A stretch of DNA of 64,000 nt from UBA11403 sp963784615 (GCA_963784615.1 CAWASG010000001.1:1798001-1862000); one strand, 5' to 3'; counted from the stretch's first letter, positions 1 to 9,685 are shown. Numbers and translations: made by a program. The notes: generated by a model not told the origin, from the letters alone.

Positions 1-398
1 GTATTGGTTAAAGTTAAGACTTATGCAAAATTCTATATCGTCATCCTGAAGGGAGTGATGACGTTTCTTTAGTTTGACAGAAAGCCTAAAAGTATAAAAA
101 AAGACTTCGCTCGCAATAAAAAAAAACCATTTACAAAATGTATAAAGCACGAAATTGCTTCATTTTAAATAAGATTTTCATAATAAAATCAAAAAACAGC
201 AAGCTTTCAAATCACTGTCATCATAGTGCAAGCCGATATATACCCAGAGTCTTTCAAAATTCGAGGTTTTGGACGACTTGATTTTTGTGACTACGGCTTT
301 GAAAAAGATGAGTAGTCATTGTATTCCTAATGATGATACATTCGACTACTTATCTATCAAACTCATGGTGGTTATCGACCACCTAAAGATTTAACCCA
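1..398. other. AT-rich intergenic region upstream of the polysaccharide locus
   Basis: No convincing gene is visible. A short inverted repeat (CGTCATC...GATGACG, about 39-63) could be the end of a terminator or repeat from an upstream gene. The segment 100-210 is very AT-rich and could hold a promoter. A small hairpin (GGTGGT-TATCG-ACCACC, 366-382) lies just upstream of the rmlB start. No JUMPstart-like element was recognised. Confidence 0.4.
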
Positions 399-1475
399 AT
401 GAAAATATTAATAACCGGCGGCGCAGGCTTTATTGGATCAGCATTAATTCGCCATCTCATTCAAGAAACAGAACACGTTATCGTTAATGTTGATAAGTTA
501 ACGTATGCCTCCAACTTAGAATCATTAGCAAGCATTGCCCCAAACGAACGTTATAACTTTGAGCGCGTTGATATTTGTGATGCTGCCGCACTTCATCGTG
601 TTTTTCACACTCATCAGCCCGATTGGGTCATGCATTTAGCAGCAGAAAGCCATGTTGATCGCTCAATTGAAGGACCGTCAACGTTTATTCAAACAAATAT
701 TGTCGGGACTTATTCGTTACTTGAAGTCGCACGAGCACACTGGCAATCGTTGCCCGCCCGCCAAAAAGAGCACTTTTGTTTTCATCATATCTCAACCGAT
801 GAGGTATATGGGGACTTACACCATACAGAAGAGTTATTTACCGAAACCACACCTTATGCGCCCAGTTCGCCCTACTCTGCCAGCAAGGCAAGTGCCGATC
901 ATTTGGTACGCGCGTGGCATCGGACCTATGGCTTACCCATCTTAATCACCAATTGTTCAAATAACTATGGCCCCTACCAATTTCCCGAGAAATTAATTCC
1001 GCGTGTCATCCTCAATGCACTGACAGGCCAAAGGATCCCCATCTACGGCAAAGGTCAGCAAATACGTGATTGGCTTTATGTCGATGACCATGCGCGAGCA
1101 CTCTACCAAGTCGTGACAAAAGGTCATCGCGGTGAAACCTATAATATTGGCGGACATAATGAAAAAAGAAACATCGACGTCGTCACAATGATTTGCGACT
1201 TACTCGAGGAATTAGCACCGAATAAACCGACGGGGGTAACCCGTTACGCTGATTTAATCACCTATGTAGACGATAGACCTGGTCACGATCAACGCTATGC
1301 CATTGATGCAACCAAAATAAAACAAGACTTAAATTGGAGCCCGATAGAAACATTTGAGAGCGGTATACGCCGAACAGTTGAGTGGCATCTTCATCACATG
1401 CCATGGGTCAAGCATATTCAAAACGGAGCTTACCGATCGAGCTCCGAACATCAACAAACACAGGATGTGATTTAA
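399..1475 (+). CDS. rfbB: dTDP-glucose 4,6-dehydratase
   Basis: This enzyme converts dTDP-D-glucose to dTDP-4-keto-6-deoxy-D-glucose, the branch-point sugar for dTDP-L-rhamnose and dTDP-3-amino-dideoxyhexoses. It is a cytoplasmic extended SDR. Residues 7-12 carry the NAD-binding GGAGFIG fold. The dehydratase triad STDEVYG sits at 132-138, and the catalytic pair Y159xxxK163 lies in PYSASK. The length of 358 aa is normal for RmlB. It is the first gene of a tightly packed + strand polysaccharide cluster, and the next start lies 2 bp after its stop. The ribosome site is weak. The call is secure; the sugar finally made depends on the downstream genes. Confidence 0.96.
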   Translation: MKILITGGAGFIGSALIRHLIQETEHVIVNVDKLTYASNLESLASIAPNERYNFERVDICDAAALHRVFHTHQPDWVMHLAAESHVDRSIEGPSTFIQTNIVGTYSLLEVARAHWQSLPARQKEHFCFHHISTDEVYGDLHHTEELFTETTPYAPSSPYSASKASADHLVRAWHRTYGLPILITNCSNNYGPYQFPEKLIPRVILNALTGQRIPIYGKGQQIRDWLYVDDHARALYQVVTKGHRGETYNIGGHNEKRNIDVVTMICDLLEELAPNKPTGVTRYADLITYVDDRPGHDQRYAIDATKIKQDLNWSPIETFESGIRRTVEWHLHHMPWVKHIQNGAYRSSSEHQQTQDVI

Positions 1476-1477
1476 CC

Positions 1478-2362
1478 ATGAACATTCTTCTCTTAGGGAA
1501 AAGAGGACAAGTTGGGCGGGAACTACAACCCGCCCTACTACCACTGGGAAAAGTGATTGCGCTGGATAGACACAGTGACACCTGTGGAGATCTTGCTGAT
1601 TTAAACGGACTATCACAAACCATTCGAACACTCAAACCCAATGTCATTGTCAATGCCGCGGCTTACACTTCGGTAGATAAAGCGGAAAGCGAGCCAGAAA
1701 TGGCAACGCTCATTAATACCAAAGCACCTGCTCGTTTAGCACAAGAATGCCTCTCTCTTGGCGCCCTCCTAATCCATTATTCAAGCGATTATGTATTTGA
1801 TGGCACGGGGAGCGCCCCCTGGCAAGAGGACTGTCCTAAAAACCCCCTAAATCATTATGGAAAAAGTAAATGGGAAGGCGAGCAAGCCATCATCAGCTCG
1901 GGATGCAAACACATTATTTTCAGAACCAGTTGGGTTTACGCCGCGCGCGGAAACAATTTTATTAAAACCATTTTAGGTTTGGCCCGCCAACAAAAAACGC
2001 TCAATATCGTTGCGGATCAATTGGGCGCTCCTACTGGAGCAGACTGGTTGGCGGATGTTACTTCGCACACGATGGCTGCTGTGATCTCACAACCGGAGCT
2101 AAGTGGGGTATACCACGTAGCTCCCCGCGGCGAAACATCATGGTACAACTATGCAGATTTTATCGTAGCCCAAGCCCGACGATTAAGAGAAACATTATCA
2201 GTAAGTGAGATTGTACCCATCCGCAGTACCGATTATATTACTCCAGCAAAACGCCCTCTTAATTCTCGATTAAACTGTGAGAAATTGGAAAACACGTTTA
2301 CTATACAACGACCCGACTGGGAATCAGGCGTTATGCAAGCATTGAATGAAATACTAGGATAG
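1478..2362 (+). CDS. rfbD: dTDP-4-dehydrorhamnose reductase
   Basis: This is the last enzyme of dTDP-L-rhamnose synthesis, reducing dTDP-4-keto-L-rhamnose with NAD(P)H. From the ATG at 1478 the protein has 294 aa. It shows the N-terminal GKRGQVG nucleotide-binding loop (7-13), SSDYVFDG (102-109) and the catalytic Y127xxxK131 in HYGKSK. The reading frame is open further upstream to 1382, but that part overlaps rfbB. The 1478 start gives the standard N-terminus MNILLLGKRGQVG. It is in an operon with rfbB and rfbA. The RmlD assignment is firm by motif and context. Confidence 0.95.
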   Translation: MNILLLGKRGQVGRELQPALLPLGKVIALDRHSDTCGDLADLNGLSQTIRTLKPNVIVNAAAYTSVDKAESEPEMATLINTKAPARLAQECLSLGALLIHYSSDYVFDGTGSAPWQEDCPKNPLNHYGKSKWEGEQAIISSGCKHIIFRTSWVYAARGNNFIKTILGLARQQKTLNIVADQLGAPTGADWLADVTSHTMAAVISQPELSGVYHVAPRGETSWYNYADFIVAQARRLRETLSVSEIVPIRSTDYITPAKRPLNSRLNCEKLENTFTIQRPDWESGVMQALNEILG

Positions 2363-2367
2363 ACATC

Positions 2368-3252
2368 ATGAAGCAAAGGAAAGGCATTATATTAGCCGGC
2401 GGATCTGGCACACGGTTACACCCGATTACCTTAGCAGTATCAAAACACTTACTACCAATCTACGATAAACCCATGATTTATTATCCATTATCGGTGTTAA
2501 TGTTGGCCGGCATCCGCGAGATTCTCATTATCTCGACACCACAGGATTTACCGGCTTACGCTGCATTGCTCGGCGATGGCAGTCAATTTGGTATACATCT
2601 AAGTTACGCGCCACAGCCTTCGCCAGATGGACTAGCGCAAGCATTTATGATTGGTGAGCACTTTATTGATGGCCACCCTTCTTGTTTAATCCTGGGGGAT
2701 AATATTTTCTACGGCCAAAATTTCTCCGATAGCTTGCAAAAGGCAACCCAGCAAAACGAAGGCGCTAGCGTTTTTGGTTACCATGTTTCTGATCCAGAAC
2801 GTTTTGGCGTCGTCGAATTTAATGACCAAAAACAAGCAGTGAGCATTGAAGAAAAACCCACGCGCCCCAAATCCAATTATGCCGTCACCGGCCTCTATTT
2901 TTATGATGAACGCGTTGTCGAGGTGGCCAAAAGCATTTATCCTTCAGCAAGAGGTGAGCTTGAAATTACCGACGTCAATCGATTTTATTTAAACGACCAA
3001 AGTCTGCATGTTCACGTACTAGGAAGAGGGTTTGCCTGGCTAGATACGGGCACGCATGAGTCGTTATTGGAAGCCAGCCACTTTGTGCAGACCATTGAAC
3101 ATCGCCAGGGGCTAAAAATTGCCTGTTTAGAGGAAATAGCTTTTCATGCGGGCTGGATTTCTGCTGAAACACTGTATGACCGCGCGCAATTATTTAAAAA
3201 AACCACCTATGGACAATACTTGCTGCAACAACTACACGAGGTGACGGTGTGA
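2368..3252 (+). CDS. rfbA: glucose-1-phosphate thymidylyltransferase
   Basis: This enzyme makes dTDP-D-glucose from dTTP and glucose-1-phosphate, the entry step for all dTDP-sugars in this locus. It has 294 aa, typical for RmlA. The nucleotidyltransferase signature GGSGTRLHP is at 11-19, and the LGDNIFYG metal/sugar-binding region lies near residue 110. AGGA upstream could serve as ribosome site. Its TGA overlaps the GTG start of the next gene by 4 bp, which suggests translational coupling. Confidence 0.96.
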   Translation: MKQRKGIILAGGSGTRLHPITLAVSKHLLPIYDKPMIYYPLSVLMLAGIREILIISTPQDLPAYAALLGDGSQFGIHLSYAPQPSPDGLAQAFMIGEHFIDGHPSCLILGDNIFYGQNFSDSLQKATQQNEGASVFGYHVSDPERFGVVEFNDQKQAVSIEEKPTRPKSNYAVTGLYFYDERVVEVAKSIYPSARGELEITDVNRFYLNDQSLHVHVLGRGFAWLDTGTHESLLEASHFVQTIEHRQGLKIACLEEIAFHAGWISAETLYDRAQLFKKTTYGQYLLQQLHEVTV

Positions 3253-4223
3253 GGCTCATCCAAACCGACATTCCTGATGTGGTCATCATCGAGCCAACTG
3301 TGTTTTCAGACGCTAGAGGCTGGTTTATGGAAAGCTTTAATGAAACGCGTTTTCATCATGGGCTGAATCTCCTTGGATTACCCATCCCTCCTGCTTTTGT
3401 TCAAGACAATCATTCATGTTCAAAAAAACATGTTTTCCGCGGATTACACTACCAACAACCTCCTCATGCACAGGGAAAACTGGTGCGTGTTCCCAGAGGC
3501 TCCGCTTATGACGTCGTCGTTGATATTCGCAAACAATCACCGACCTTCGGGAAATCAGTGAGCATTGAATTAAGCGAACAAAACCAACGTATGCTCTGGA
3601 TCCCAGAGGGATTTGCGCATGGTTTTCTAGCCCTGGAAGATGACACGCATTTCGTCTATAAAACGACCGCCGCTTATAGCAAGGAACACGAAGGCATGAT
3701 TCGCTGGAATGATCCTGATCTAGCCATTGAATGGCCGATCACATGCCCCATCCTGAACGAAAGAGATAACCTCGCGCCTTTATTGAAGGACATGAGCGAC
3801 ATAACTGATACGCCACCAGCAAGCCCAATCAAACAACTCATTGATTTTCGCATCATGGGTGATGACCGCGGCAGTTTAATTGCTTTGGAGTCTCACCAAA
3901 ATATACCCTTTAACATCAAACGCGTTTACTATATTTTTGGTACGCAAGCAGGTGTCAGTCGTGGTTTTCATGCACATAAACAGTTAGAACAAGTTGCCGT
4001 TTGTGTGAAAGGTCAATGTCGGATGGTTCTGGATGATGGCAAAACGCAAGAGAGTGTTTGGTTGGATTCTTCTAGTCAAGGCTTACACATTGGTCGCATG
4101 ATATGGCACGAAATGCACGATTTTAGTGATGATTGTGTGTTAATGGTATTGGCGAATGAACGTTATGATGAAACTGATTATATCCGTTCTTATAACGAAT
4201 TTAAGGAGTTGGTGAGTCAATGA
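3249..4223 (+). CDS. rfbC: Fused dTDP-4-dehydrorhamnose 3,5-epimerase / FdtA-type 3,4-ketoisomerase
   Basis: This is a two-domain cupin protein of 324 aa. Residues 1 to about 180 are RmlC: NHSCSKKHVFRGLHYQ holds the catalytic His (H67), and Y143 matches the active-site Tyr. Residues about 195-324 are a complete WxcM/FdtA-type 3,4-ketoisomerase with GVSRGFHAHK (H241, H243), the His pair expected for that family. RmlC leads to L-rhamnose. FdtA or QdtA converts dTDP-4-keto-6-deoxyglucose to its 3-keto isomer for 3-amino sugars. The two enzymes compete for one substrate and are usually separate. The start is GTG at 3249, overlapping rfbA; the stop overlaps the next ATG (ATGA). The domain calls are firm. 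FdtA versus QdtA stereochemistry cannot be told from sequence. Confidence 0.88.
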   Translation: MRLIQTDIPDVVIIEPTVFSDARGWFMESFNETRFHHGLNLLGLPIPPAFVQDNHSCSKKHVFRGLHYQQPPHAQGKLVRVPRGSAYDVVVDIRKQSPTFGKSVSIELSEQNQRMLWIPEGFAHGFLALEDDTHFVYKTTAAYSKEHEGMIRWNDPDLAIEWPITCPILNERDNLAPLLKDMSDITDTPPASPIKQLIDFRIMGDDRGSLIALESHQNIPFNIKRVYYIFGTQAGVSRGFHAHKQLEQVAVCVKGQCRMVLDDGKTQESVWLDSSSQGLHIGRMIWHEMHDFSDDCVLMVLANERYDETDYIRSYNEFKELVSQ

Positions 4224-4945
4224 CCATTCATGCTACTGCAATTATTTCAGAAAATACAATCATTGGCACAGGGGTTACCATAGGACCCTACGCTGTTATA
4301 GGGGATGCAATCATTGGAAACGACTCGATTATCCACCCTTTTGTTGTGATTGCTGATGGCGTTGTTCTTGGGCGTGCCGTTGAAATATTTCCCGGTGCAA
4401 TGATTGGAAAGGAACCTAAAGGTGCCGGCGCGCTAGCACGAAAACCAGAATTTATTAAACGCATCCTGATTGGCGATGAGTGCTCTATAGGTCCTCACGC
4501 GGTTATATTCTATGATGTTGAAATTGGGAATAATACATTACTGGGAGATGGCGCTTCTGTCAGAGAAAAATGTAAAATTGGTAGCAAATGTATCATTAGC
4601 CGATATGTCACCATTAATTACAATACGTGTATCGGCAACCATACAAAAATCATGGACACTACTCATATTACAGGTAATACAACCATTGGAGATCATGTAT
4701 TTATCAGTACAATGGTTGCCACAACGAACGATAATTTTATAAACGCAGGGTATGGCGACCATATTAAAGGCCCCGTTATTAATGATGGCGCAATGATTGG
4801 AGCGGGAGTATCTGTGCTTCCTAATCTACAGATAGGGAAACATTCAATAGTTGGCTCAGGCTCAGTGGTGACAAAAGACGTTGCCCCACACACAGTCACT
4901 TTCGGTAATCCAGCAAAAATGGTTAGAGTCATCACACATGATTAA
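4220..4945 (+). CDS. Hexapeptide-repeat acyltransferase, likely dTDP-3-amino-hexose N-acetyltransferase
   Basis: The 241 aa protein is built almost entirely of left-handed beta-helix hexapeptides (many repeats of the I-G-x-x-x type, from IGTGVTIGPYAVIGD onwards), as in the LbetaH acyltransferase family. It lies between the fused RmlC-FdtA and a DegT aminotransferase. Those are exactly the partners of FdtC/QdtC, which N-acetylates dTDP-3-amino-3,6-dideoxyhexoses. The start ATG overlaps the preceding stop, and the 3' end overlaps the aminotransferase start by 8 bp. The acyltransferase fold is clear. The substrate is inferred from gene order. Confidence 0.75.
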   Translation: MTIHATAIISENTIIGTGVTIGPYAVIGDAIIGNDSIIHPFVVIADGVVLGRAVEIFPGAMIGKEPKGAGALARKPEFIKRILIGDECSIGPHAVIFYDVEIGNNTLLGDGASVREKCKIGSKCIISRYVTINYNTCIGNHTKIMDTTHITGNTTIGDHVFISTMVATTNDNFINAGYGDHIKGPVINDGAMIGAGVSVLPNLQIGKHSIVGSGSVVTKDVAPHTVTFGNPAKMVRVITHD

Positions 4946-6122
4946 ATTTTTAGATTTACAAAAAATTAACCAAACATGCCGCCAGGAATTAATTGACGCA
5001 TGTATCAAAACGATCGACTCCGGTTGGTATATTTTAGGTGAAGCACTTGCCGAGTTTGAACGCTCGTTTGCCGCATACTGCGGAACCACCTATTGCATTG
5101 GCGTTGCCAATGGATTGGACGCGCTGAGCTTAACCCTTCGTGCCTGGAAAGAACTGGGGCAATTAAAAAACGGTGATGAAATTATTGTCCCCGCCAATAC
5201 CTATATTGCCAGCGTTTTGGCCATTACAGAAAATCAATTAACTCCTGTCTTTGTGGAGCCAGAAACGCAATATTACAATTTAGACCCGCAAAAAATAGAA
5301 GCCGCTATCACTGCAAAAACACGCGCCATTTTACCGGTTCATCTATACGGATGCCTGGCGGATATGTCACATATCATGGAGATTGCAGAACACTATCATT
5401 TACTCGTATTAGAAGACGCCGCCCAAGCTCATGGCGCAAGCCTCAATGGGCGAAAAGCCGGAAATGGGGGACATGCTGCTGGCTTTAGTTTTTATCCGGG
5501 AAAAAATCTGGGCGCTTTAGGGGATGCCGGCGCAATAACGACCAATGATTTTGCGTTAGCTGAAACCCTGAAAGCCTTACGAAATTACGGCTCGCATGAA
5601 AAATATCAAAATCGCTATCAAGGGGTCAATAGCCGATTGGATGAAATACAAGCAGCCATGTTGAGCGTTAAGCTGAAATATCTTGATAGACAAACAGAAC
5701 AGCGCCGTATGATAGCAAACCGATATCTAGCGGAGATCAATAATCCCGCATTAAAGCTACCCTCCAAAGGAGAAGCCGGGCAACATGTATGGCATCTGTT
5801 CGTTATTCGAAGCGCATGGCGCGATGCATTACAACAGCATTTAGCAGCTTCTGGCATACAAACACTGATTCATTATCCAATACCACCCCATAAGCAACCC
5901 GCATTTAGCACGTTCAATCATCTTCACTATCCTTTAACAGAACAGCTTCACCAAGACATCTTAAGTTTACCCATCAGCCCATCCATGACCATCGATGAAG
6001 CTCAGAAAGTCATTACGGCCTGCAATGACTTTAATCCAGCCTCTAGCACGCTACGTCATCTCGAACGTAGTGAGAGATCTCCAGATGAAATGGCGGAGCC
6101 AACCAAGATGATTAGCGCATGA
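4938..6122 (+). CDS. DegT/DnrJ/EryC1 PLP-dependent sugar aminotransferase (FdtB/QdtB-like)
   Basis: This enzyme is predicted to transaminate the 3-keto sugar made by the FdtA domain, giving a dTDP-3-amino-3,6-dideoxyhexose. From ATG 4938 it has 394 aa. VLEDAAQAHGA (158-168) and the PLP-binding lysine in FYPGKNLGALGDAGA (K189) are standard for the family. Upstream in-frame Met codons lie inside the acyltransferase gene and were not used. The last ~25 residues (LRHLERSERSPDE...) do not look like the enzyme. They are encoded by a segment resembling a dispersed palindromic repeat (CGTCATCTCGAACGTAGTGA, from about 6052). The stop overlaps the ATG of wzx. Confidence 0.88.
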   Translation: MIKFLDLQKINQTCRQELIDACIKTIDSGWYILGEALAEFERSFAAYCGTTYCIGVANGLDALSLTLRAWKELGQLKNGDEIIVPANTYIASVLAITENQLTPVFVEPETQYYNLDPQKIEAAITAKTRAILPVHLYGCLADMSHIMEIAEHYHLLVLEDAAQAHGASLNGRKAGNGGHAAGFSFYPGKNLGALGDAGAITTNDFALAETLKALRNYGSHEKYQNRYQGVNSRLDEIQAAMLSVKLKYLDRQTEQRRMIANRYLAEINNPALKLPSKGEAGQHVWHLFVIRSAWRDALQQHLAASGIQTLIHYPIPPHKQPAFSTFNHLHYPLTEQLHQDILSLPISPSMTIDEAQKVITACNDFNPASSTLRHLERSERSPDEMAEPTKMISA

Positions 6123-7387
6123 AATTAATTAGAACCAGTTTATTGAATGGCATCGCTGTGTTCATCAAATTATTAACCCTGCTTGGTATCAATAAATTAC
6201 TGGCAATCTATGTAGGGCCAACAGGTTATGCAGCATTAGGGCAATTCCAGAATGCCATAACGATGCTCACAACCTTTGCTAGTGGTGCGATTAATACGGG
6301 GGTAACTAAATATACAGCTGAATATTATGATGAGCCCCTAAAACAACAAGCCATTTGGCGCACAGCCAGCACCGTTGCGTTGATTGGGTCGTTATTATCA
6401 TCAATACTGATTGCCGCATGGCGCAAGCCCATGGCGCAATTTTTTTTACACGATGAAGCCTACTCTGGTGTATTTTTATGGTTTTCAGGGATGTTATTAT
6501 TCTTTGTTTTTAATACCCTTTTGCTGGCCATACTCAACGGTAAAAAAGAAATTGGCCGCTATATCACCGCCAATATAACCGGAAGTTTAATCGCCTTATG
6601 CCTTACAACATTCCTCACCATCACATACGGATTATATGGGGCTCTCATTGCCTTGGCGATATATCAATCGGTCGCATTTTTTGTCACTGTTGTTTTGTGT
6701 TATCAAGCAGAATGGTTTCAATGGTCTTATTTTTTCGGCGCGCTTGATAAGAAAGTCGTTAAAAAACTATCTGGCTACACGCTCATGGCTCTATCATCGG
6801 CCGTTTGCATCCCCTTGAGCCATATTTTTATACGTCAACATTTAAGCTCGAGCTTTGGGATAGAGGCAGCTGGGTATTGGGAAGCGATGTGGCGGGTAAG
6901 TGCTGCTTACCTGATGTTGATTACCACAACATTAAGTGTATATTACTTACCGAGACTATCTGAAATTTCTGACGCTTCAGAATTAAAAAAAGAAATATTT
7001 TATGGCTATAAAGTAATATTGCCAATAGCCATTATGAGTTCCCTATCCATGTATTGCATGCGAGACCTCATTGTCGACGCACTCTTTACGGTTGATTTTT
7101 CTCCTGTCAAAAGTCTCTTTTTAGGGCAAGTGATTGGTGATGTATTTAAAATAGGGAGTTGGATGATTGCCTATGTTATGTTGGGCAAAGCCATGATTAA
7201 GTATTTTATCGTTACGGAAGTTATTTTTTCAGTCAGTTTTTATTTGATGGTCGTACTCATGACCAGTCGATTTGGTTTTGAGGGAGTATCATGGGCTTAT
7301 GCGATTAATTATCTGGTTTATTGGGTAATAATGTATGTTTTTATTTTTAAAACTACTGAAAACAGAGCTCCCATATGTTCAATCTAA
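6119..7387 (+). CDS. wzx: O-antigen flippase (Wzx-like, MATE/PST superfamily)
   Basis: The 422 aa protein is strongly hydrophobic with about 12 predicted membrane segments across its length. The N-terminal pattern GPTGYAALGQFQNAITM and the following SGAINTGVTKYTAEY resemble WzxE and O-antigen translocases. These move undecaprenyl-diphosphate-linked repeat units to the periplasmic face. Position between sugar-synthesis genes and a glycosyltransferase/polymerase pair fits. It starts ATGA-coupled to the aminotransferase. The family is confident; the substrate glycan is unknown. Confidence 0.85.
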   Translation: MKLIRTSLLNGIAVFIKLLTLLGINKLLAIYVGPTGYAALGQFQNAITMLTTFASGAINTGVTKYTAEYYDEPLKQQAIWRTASTVALIGSLLSSILIAAWRKPMAQFFLHDEAYSGVFLWFSGMLLFFVFNTLLLAILNGKKEIGRYITANITGSLIALCLTTFLTITYGLYGALIALAIYQSVAFFVTVVLCYQAEWFQWSYFFGALDKKVVKKLSGYTLMALSSAVCIPLSHIFIRQHLSSSFGIEAAGYWEAMWRVSAAYLMLITTTLSVYYLPRLSEISDASELKKEIFYGYKVILPIAIMSSLSMYCMRDLIVDALFTVDFSPVKSLFLGQVIGDVFKIGSWMIAYVMLGKAMIKYFIVTEVIFSVSFYLMVVLMTSRFGFEGVSWAYAINYLVYWVIMYVFIFKTTENRAPICSI

Positions 7388-7411
7388 TATTTTTAATAAG
7401 TTGATATTGAA

Positions 7412-8386
7412 ATGACGTCCAAGCCATTTAATCCCAAAATTTCCGTAATGATTGTGACATATAATCAAAAAGATTTTATTGCGGATACAATCGAAAGTGT
7501 GCTTAATCAGCATTATAGTCATCTTGAGATCATTATAGCCGATGACGCATCAACTGATGGCACAGTTGAAATTATCCAGCGTTATGCAATGCAATATCCA
7601 CAAACAATCATACCCATTTACAATGAAAAAAATGTGGGTATTACGAACAACTGTAATATCGCTTTTTTTGCCTGTTCGGGTGAGTTTATCGCTATTTTGG
7701 GGGGGGATGATCTATTTCTTCCCGGAAAATTGGCCGCTCAAGTTCAATTATTTCAAGATAATACTGTAACACTGGTTTATCATCCCGTTGAAATTTTTCT
7801 ACATCAAACAGGGGAAGTGTTATTTATTTCAAATTTAACTCCGAATGAAGATATAAAAGATGTTTATGATTTAATTGAAAAAGGAGGTGTGCCTGGAGCC
7901 TCTTCGGTTATGGTTCGCAAATCTGCCTGTCCAACTCATGGATTTGATCCTCAACTACCTATAGTATCTGATTGGATTTTTTTTATTGAAGTGGCTTTAA
8001 AGGGGGAGATTCGCAAACTGGACGGTGTATATGGACGCTACAGAAAACACGGCAATGGAGCAAGCGAAAAAAGCTATGATTTGTTGGCTGAGTCACTAAA
8101 AACGTTAGTCATCGTTCAAGAGCGCTACCCTGGTGACGCACGTCTGATTGCAGCGTGCAAAAATGGTGCTTTTCGCTATGTGTTAGGAGAGTTATTCCGA
8201 CAAATTTTAAAAAGCGACAAGGAAAAAATTATCTCGTTGAAACCGTACCTGTTCAGTTCTTCCGTTGGTATAAAACGAGGACTCGTTTTCGTTGTGTTTC
8301 AGTTTCTTCGCGTTAAAATGCTCCTTCCTTTATATGCTCGTGTACTCATTAGATTTAAAGACGTTCTGAAACGAAGAGGCTCATGA
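7412..8386 (+). CDS. Family 2 glycosyltransferase
   Basis: The 324 aa cytoplasmic or membrane-associated GT-A enzyme begins with KISVMIVTYNQKDFI and carries a nucleotide-binding DDAS region plus the metal-binding GGDDLF loop near residue 95. It likely adds one sugar of the repeat unit onto the lipid carrier. Its stop overlaps the start of the polymerase-like gene (ATGA). The C-terminal third is basic and partly hydrophobic. Neither donor nor linkage can be deduced from sequence. Confidence 0.88.
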   Translation: MTSKPFNPKISVMIVTYNQKDFIADTIESVLNQHYSHLEIIIADDASTDGTVEIIQRYAMQYPQTIIPIYNEKNVGITNNCNIAFFACSGEFIAILGGDDLFLPGKLAAQVQLFQDNTVTLVYHPVEIFLHQTGEVLFISNLTPNEDIKDVYDLIEKGGVPGASSVMVRKSACPTHGFDPQLPIVSDWIFFIEVALKGEIRKLDGVYGRYRKHGNGASEKSYDLLAESLKTLVIVQERYPGDARLIAACKNGAFRYVLGELFRQILKSDKEKIISLKPYLFSSSVGIKRGLVFVVFQFLRVKMLLPLYARVLIRFKDVLKRRGS

Positions 8387-9570
8387 TGGTCAACCCACTT
8401 TATGCGTATGTTGTTAGTTGGCTGTTAGTTTTATTTTTGTATTCTCTCAATCTCACAACCAACCTGGTTGAAATGTCCCCTATTGGTTCAACCATGATTG
8501 CTATGAACCTGTTAAGCATCTGTGTTCTTTATTTGCTACTGGGATGTAACCGGGGAAATCAGAAGATAAGATTAACCAACGAAAACGCTTTTACTCCGAC
8601 GATTATCCTTTTTTTAAAAAGGATATCAATGATTTGGCTATTAGTGACTCTTATTGAAATTTTTTATTGTAATGGGTTTCCTTTGTATTGGCGACTCGTT
8701 GGTATAAGTAAAAATTATACTGAATTTGGCATCCCTTCATTACATGGTGTTATGAACGCCTGTTATTTACAGGTTATAACCATGCTTAGTTATTTGCTAT
8801 TTAAAACCCACCAGAAAAAATATTTTTTCTACATCATCATTTTGCTTTTTTGGCCAGTTTTAATGCTAGGCCGTGGTATCTTATTAAGTGCGCTCATTCA
8901 AATGGCATGCATTTACTTAATGCTCACAAGATTAAATATCTTAAGAATCATCGCACTAACAGGATTAACTTTTCTGGTAATCCTTGTATTTGGTTATTTG
9001 GGCGATCTTCGTCAGACAACAAATCCGTTGAGTTATTTAGTCCGAGAAGATGCGCTGACGTTATTTGATAAATTACCTAGTGGTTTTTTATGGTTTTATG
9101 TTTACCTTACGGCGGGATTGAGCAATTTATTTCATAATGTAGAGACCATAGTTCCCACCTATAACTTTACATATTCATTTTCAAATATGTTGCCATCAGC
9201 AATAAAAAACTATTTTGATATCGCATCCGTTAATGGTTCGTTAGAATTAGTTGATATTAGCCTGAATACCTCAACAAATTATGTTGGGTTTGTTTCTGAT
9301 TTTGGACCATTGGGCGGCTTTTTCTTTGTTGCAATAATTCAATTTATTTGTTGTTATTGTTATTTAATCGCATTACGTGGAAAACCATGGGGTTTATTTG
9401 CTTATTCTGTTGCTTTTCAGGTGATCATCTTTTCAGTTTTTTATGATATGTTTTTTCTTTTGCCCATCCTATTTCAGTGGGTTATTTGTTTTACATTCTA
9501 TTTATATTATGCACGTAACATCGCATTAAACAGGCAAAGTATTATTACTGGTCACGAGTACGCTCAATAA
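8383..9570 (+). CDS. wzy: Polytopic membrane protein, likely O-antigen polymerase (Wzy)
   Basis: The 395 aa protein is very hydrophobic, with roughly 10-12 membrane segments and a larger loop around residues 205-290. It contains the MLGRGILLSALIQMA stretch that recalls oligosaccharide-unit polymerases. Wzy proteins have little sequence identity, so the call rests on topology and on location beside wzx and a glycosyltransferase. Base composition is AT-rich relative to neighbours, common for wzx/wzy. Translation is probably coupled to the upstream gene. An O-antigen ligase is the main alternative. Confidence 0.7.
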   Translation: MMVNPLYAYVVSWLLVLFLYSLNLTTNLVEMSPIGSTMIAMNLLSICVLYLLLGCNRGNQKIRLTNENAFTPTIILFLKRISMIWLLVTLIEIFYCNGFPLYWRLVGISKNYTEFGIPSLHGVMNACYLQVITMLSYLLFKTHQKKYFFYIIILLFWPVLMLGRGILLSALIQMACIYLMLTRLNILRIIALTGLTFLVILVFGYLGDLRQTTNPLSYLVREDALTLFDKLPSGFLWFYVYLTAGLSNLFHNVETIVPTYNFTYSFSNMLPSAIKNYFDIASVNGSLELVDISLNTSTNYVGFVSDFGPLGGFFFVAIIQFICCYCYLIALRGKPWGLFAYSVAFQVIIFSVFYDMFFLLPILFQWVICFTFYLYYARNIALNRQSIITGHEYAQ

Positions 9571-9685
9571 GCGTACTTATTATGAAGCGCTTATAATGAC
9601 TCAGAGATCCCACTGCACTTCTATGCTCAGTAGTTTTGACTCACCTAAAAGGCTTTAATTTCAAGATACTTATAAAGGGAAGATT

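Noticed and set aside
3674..3856. Antisense frame in the rmlC-fdtA gene
   Set aside because: Shadow of the coding strand; no start signals.
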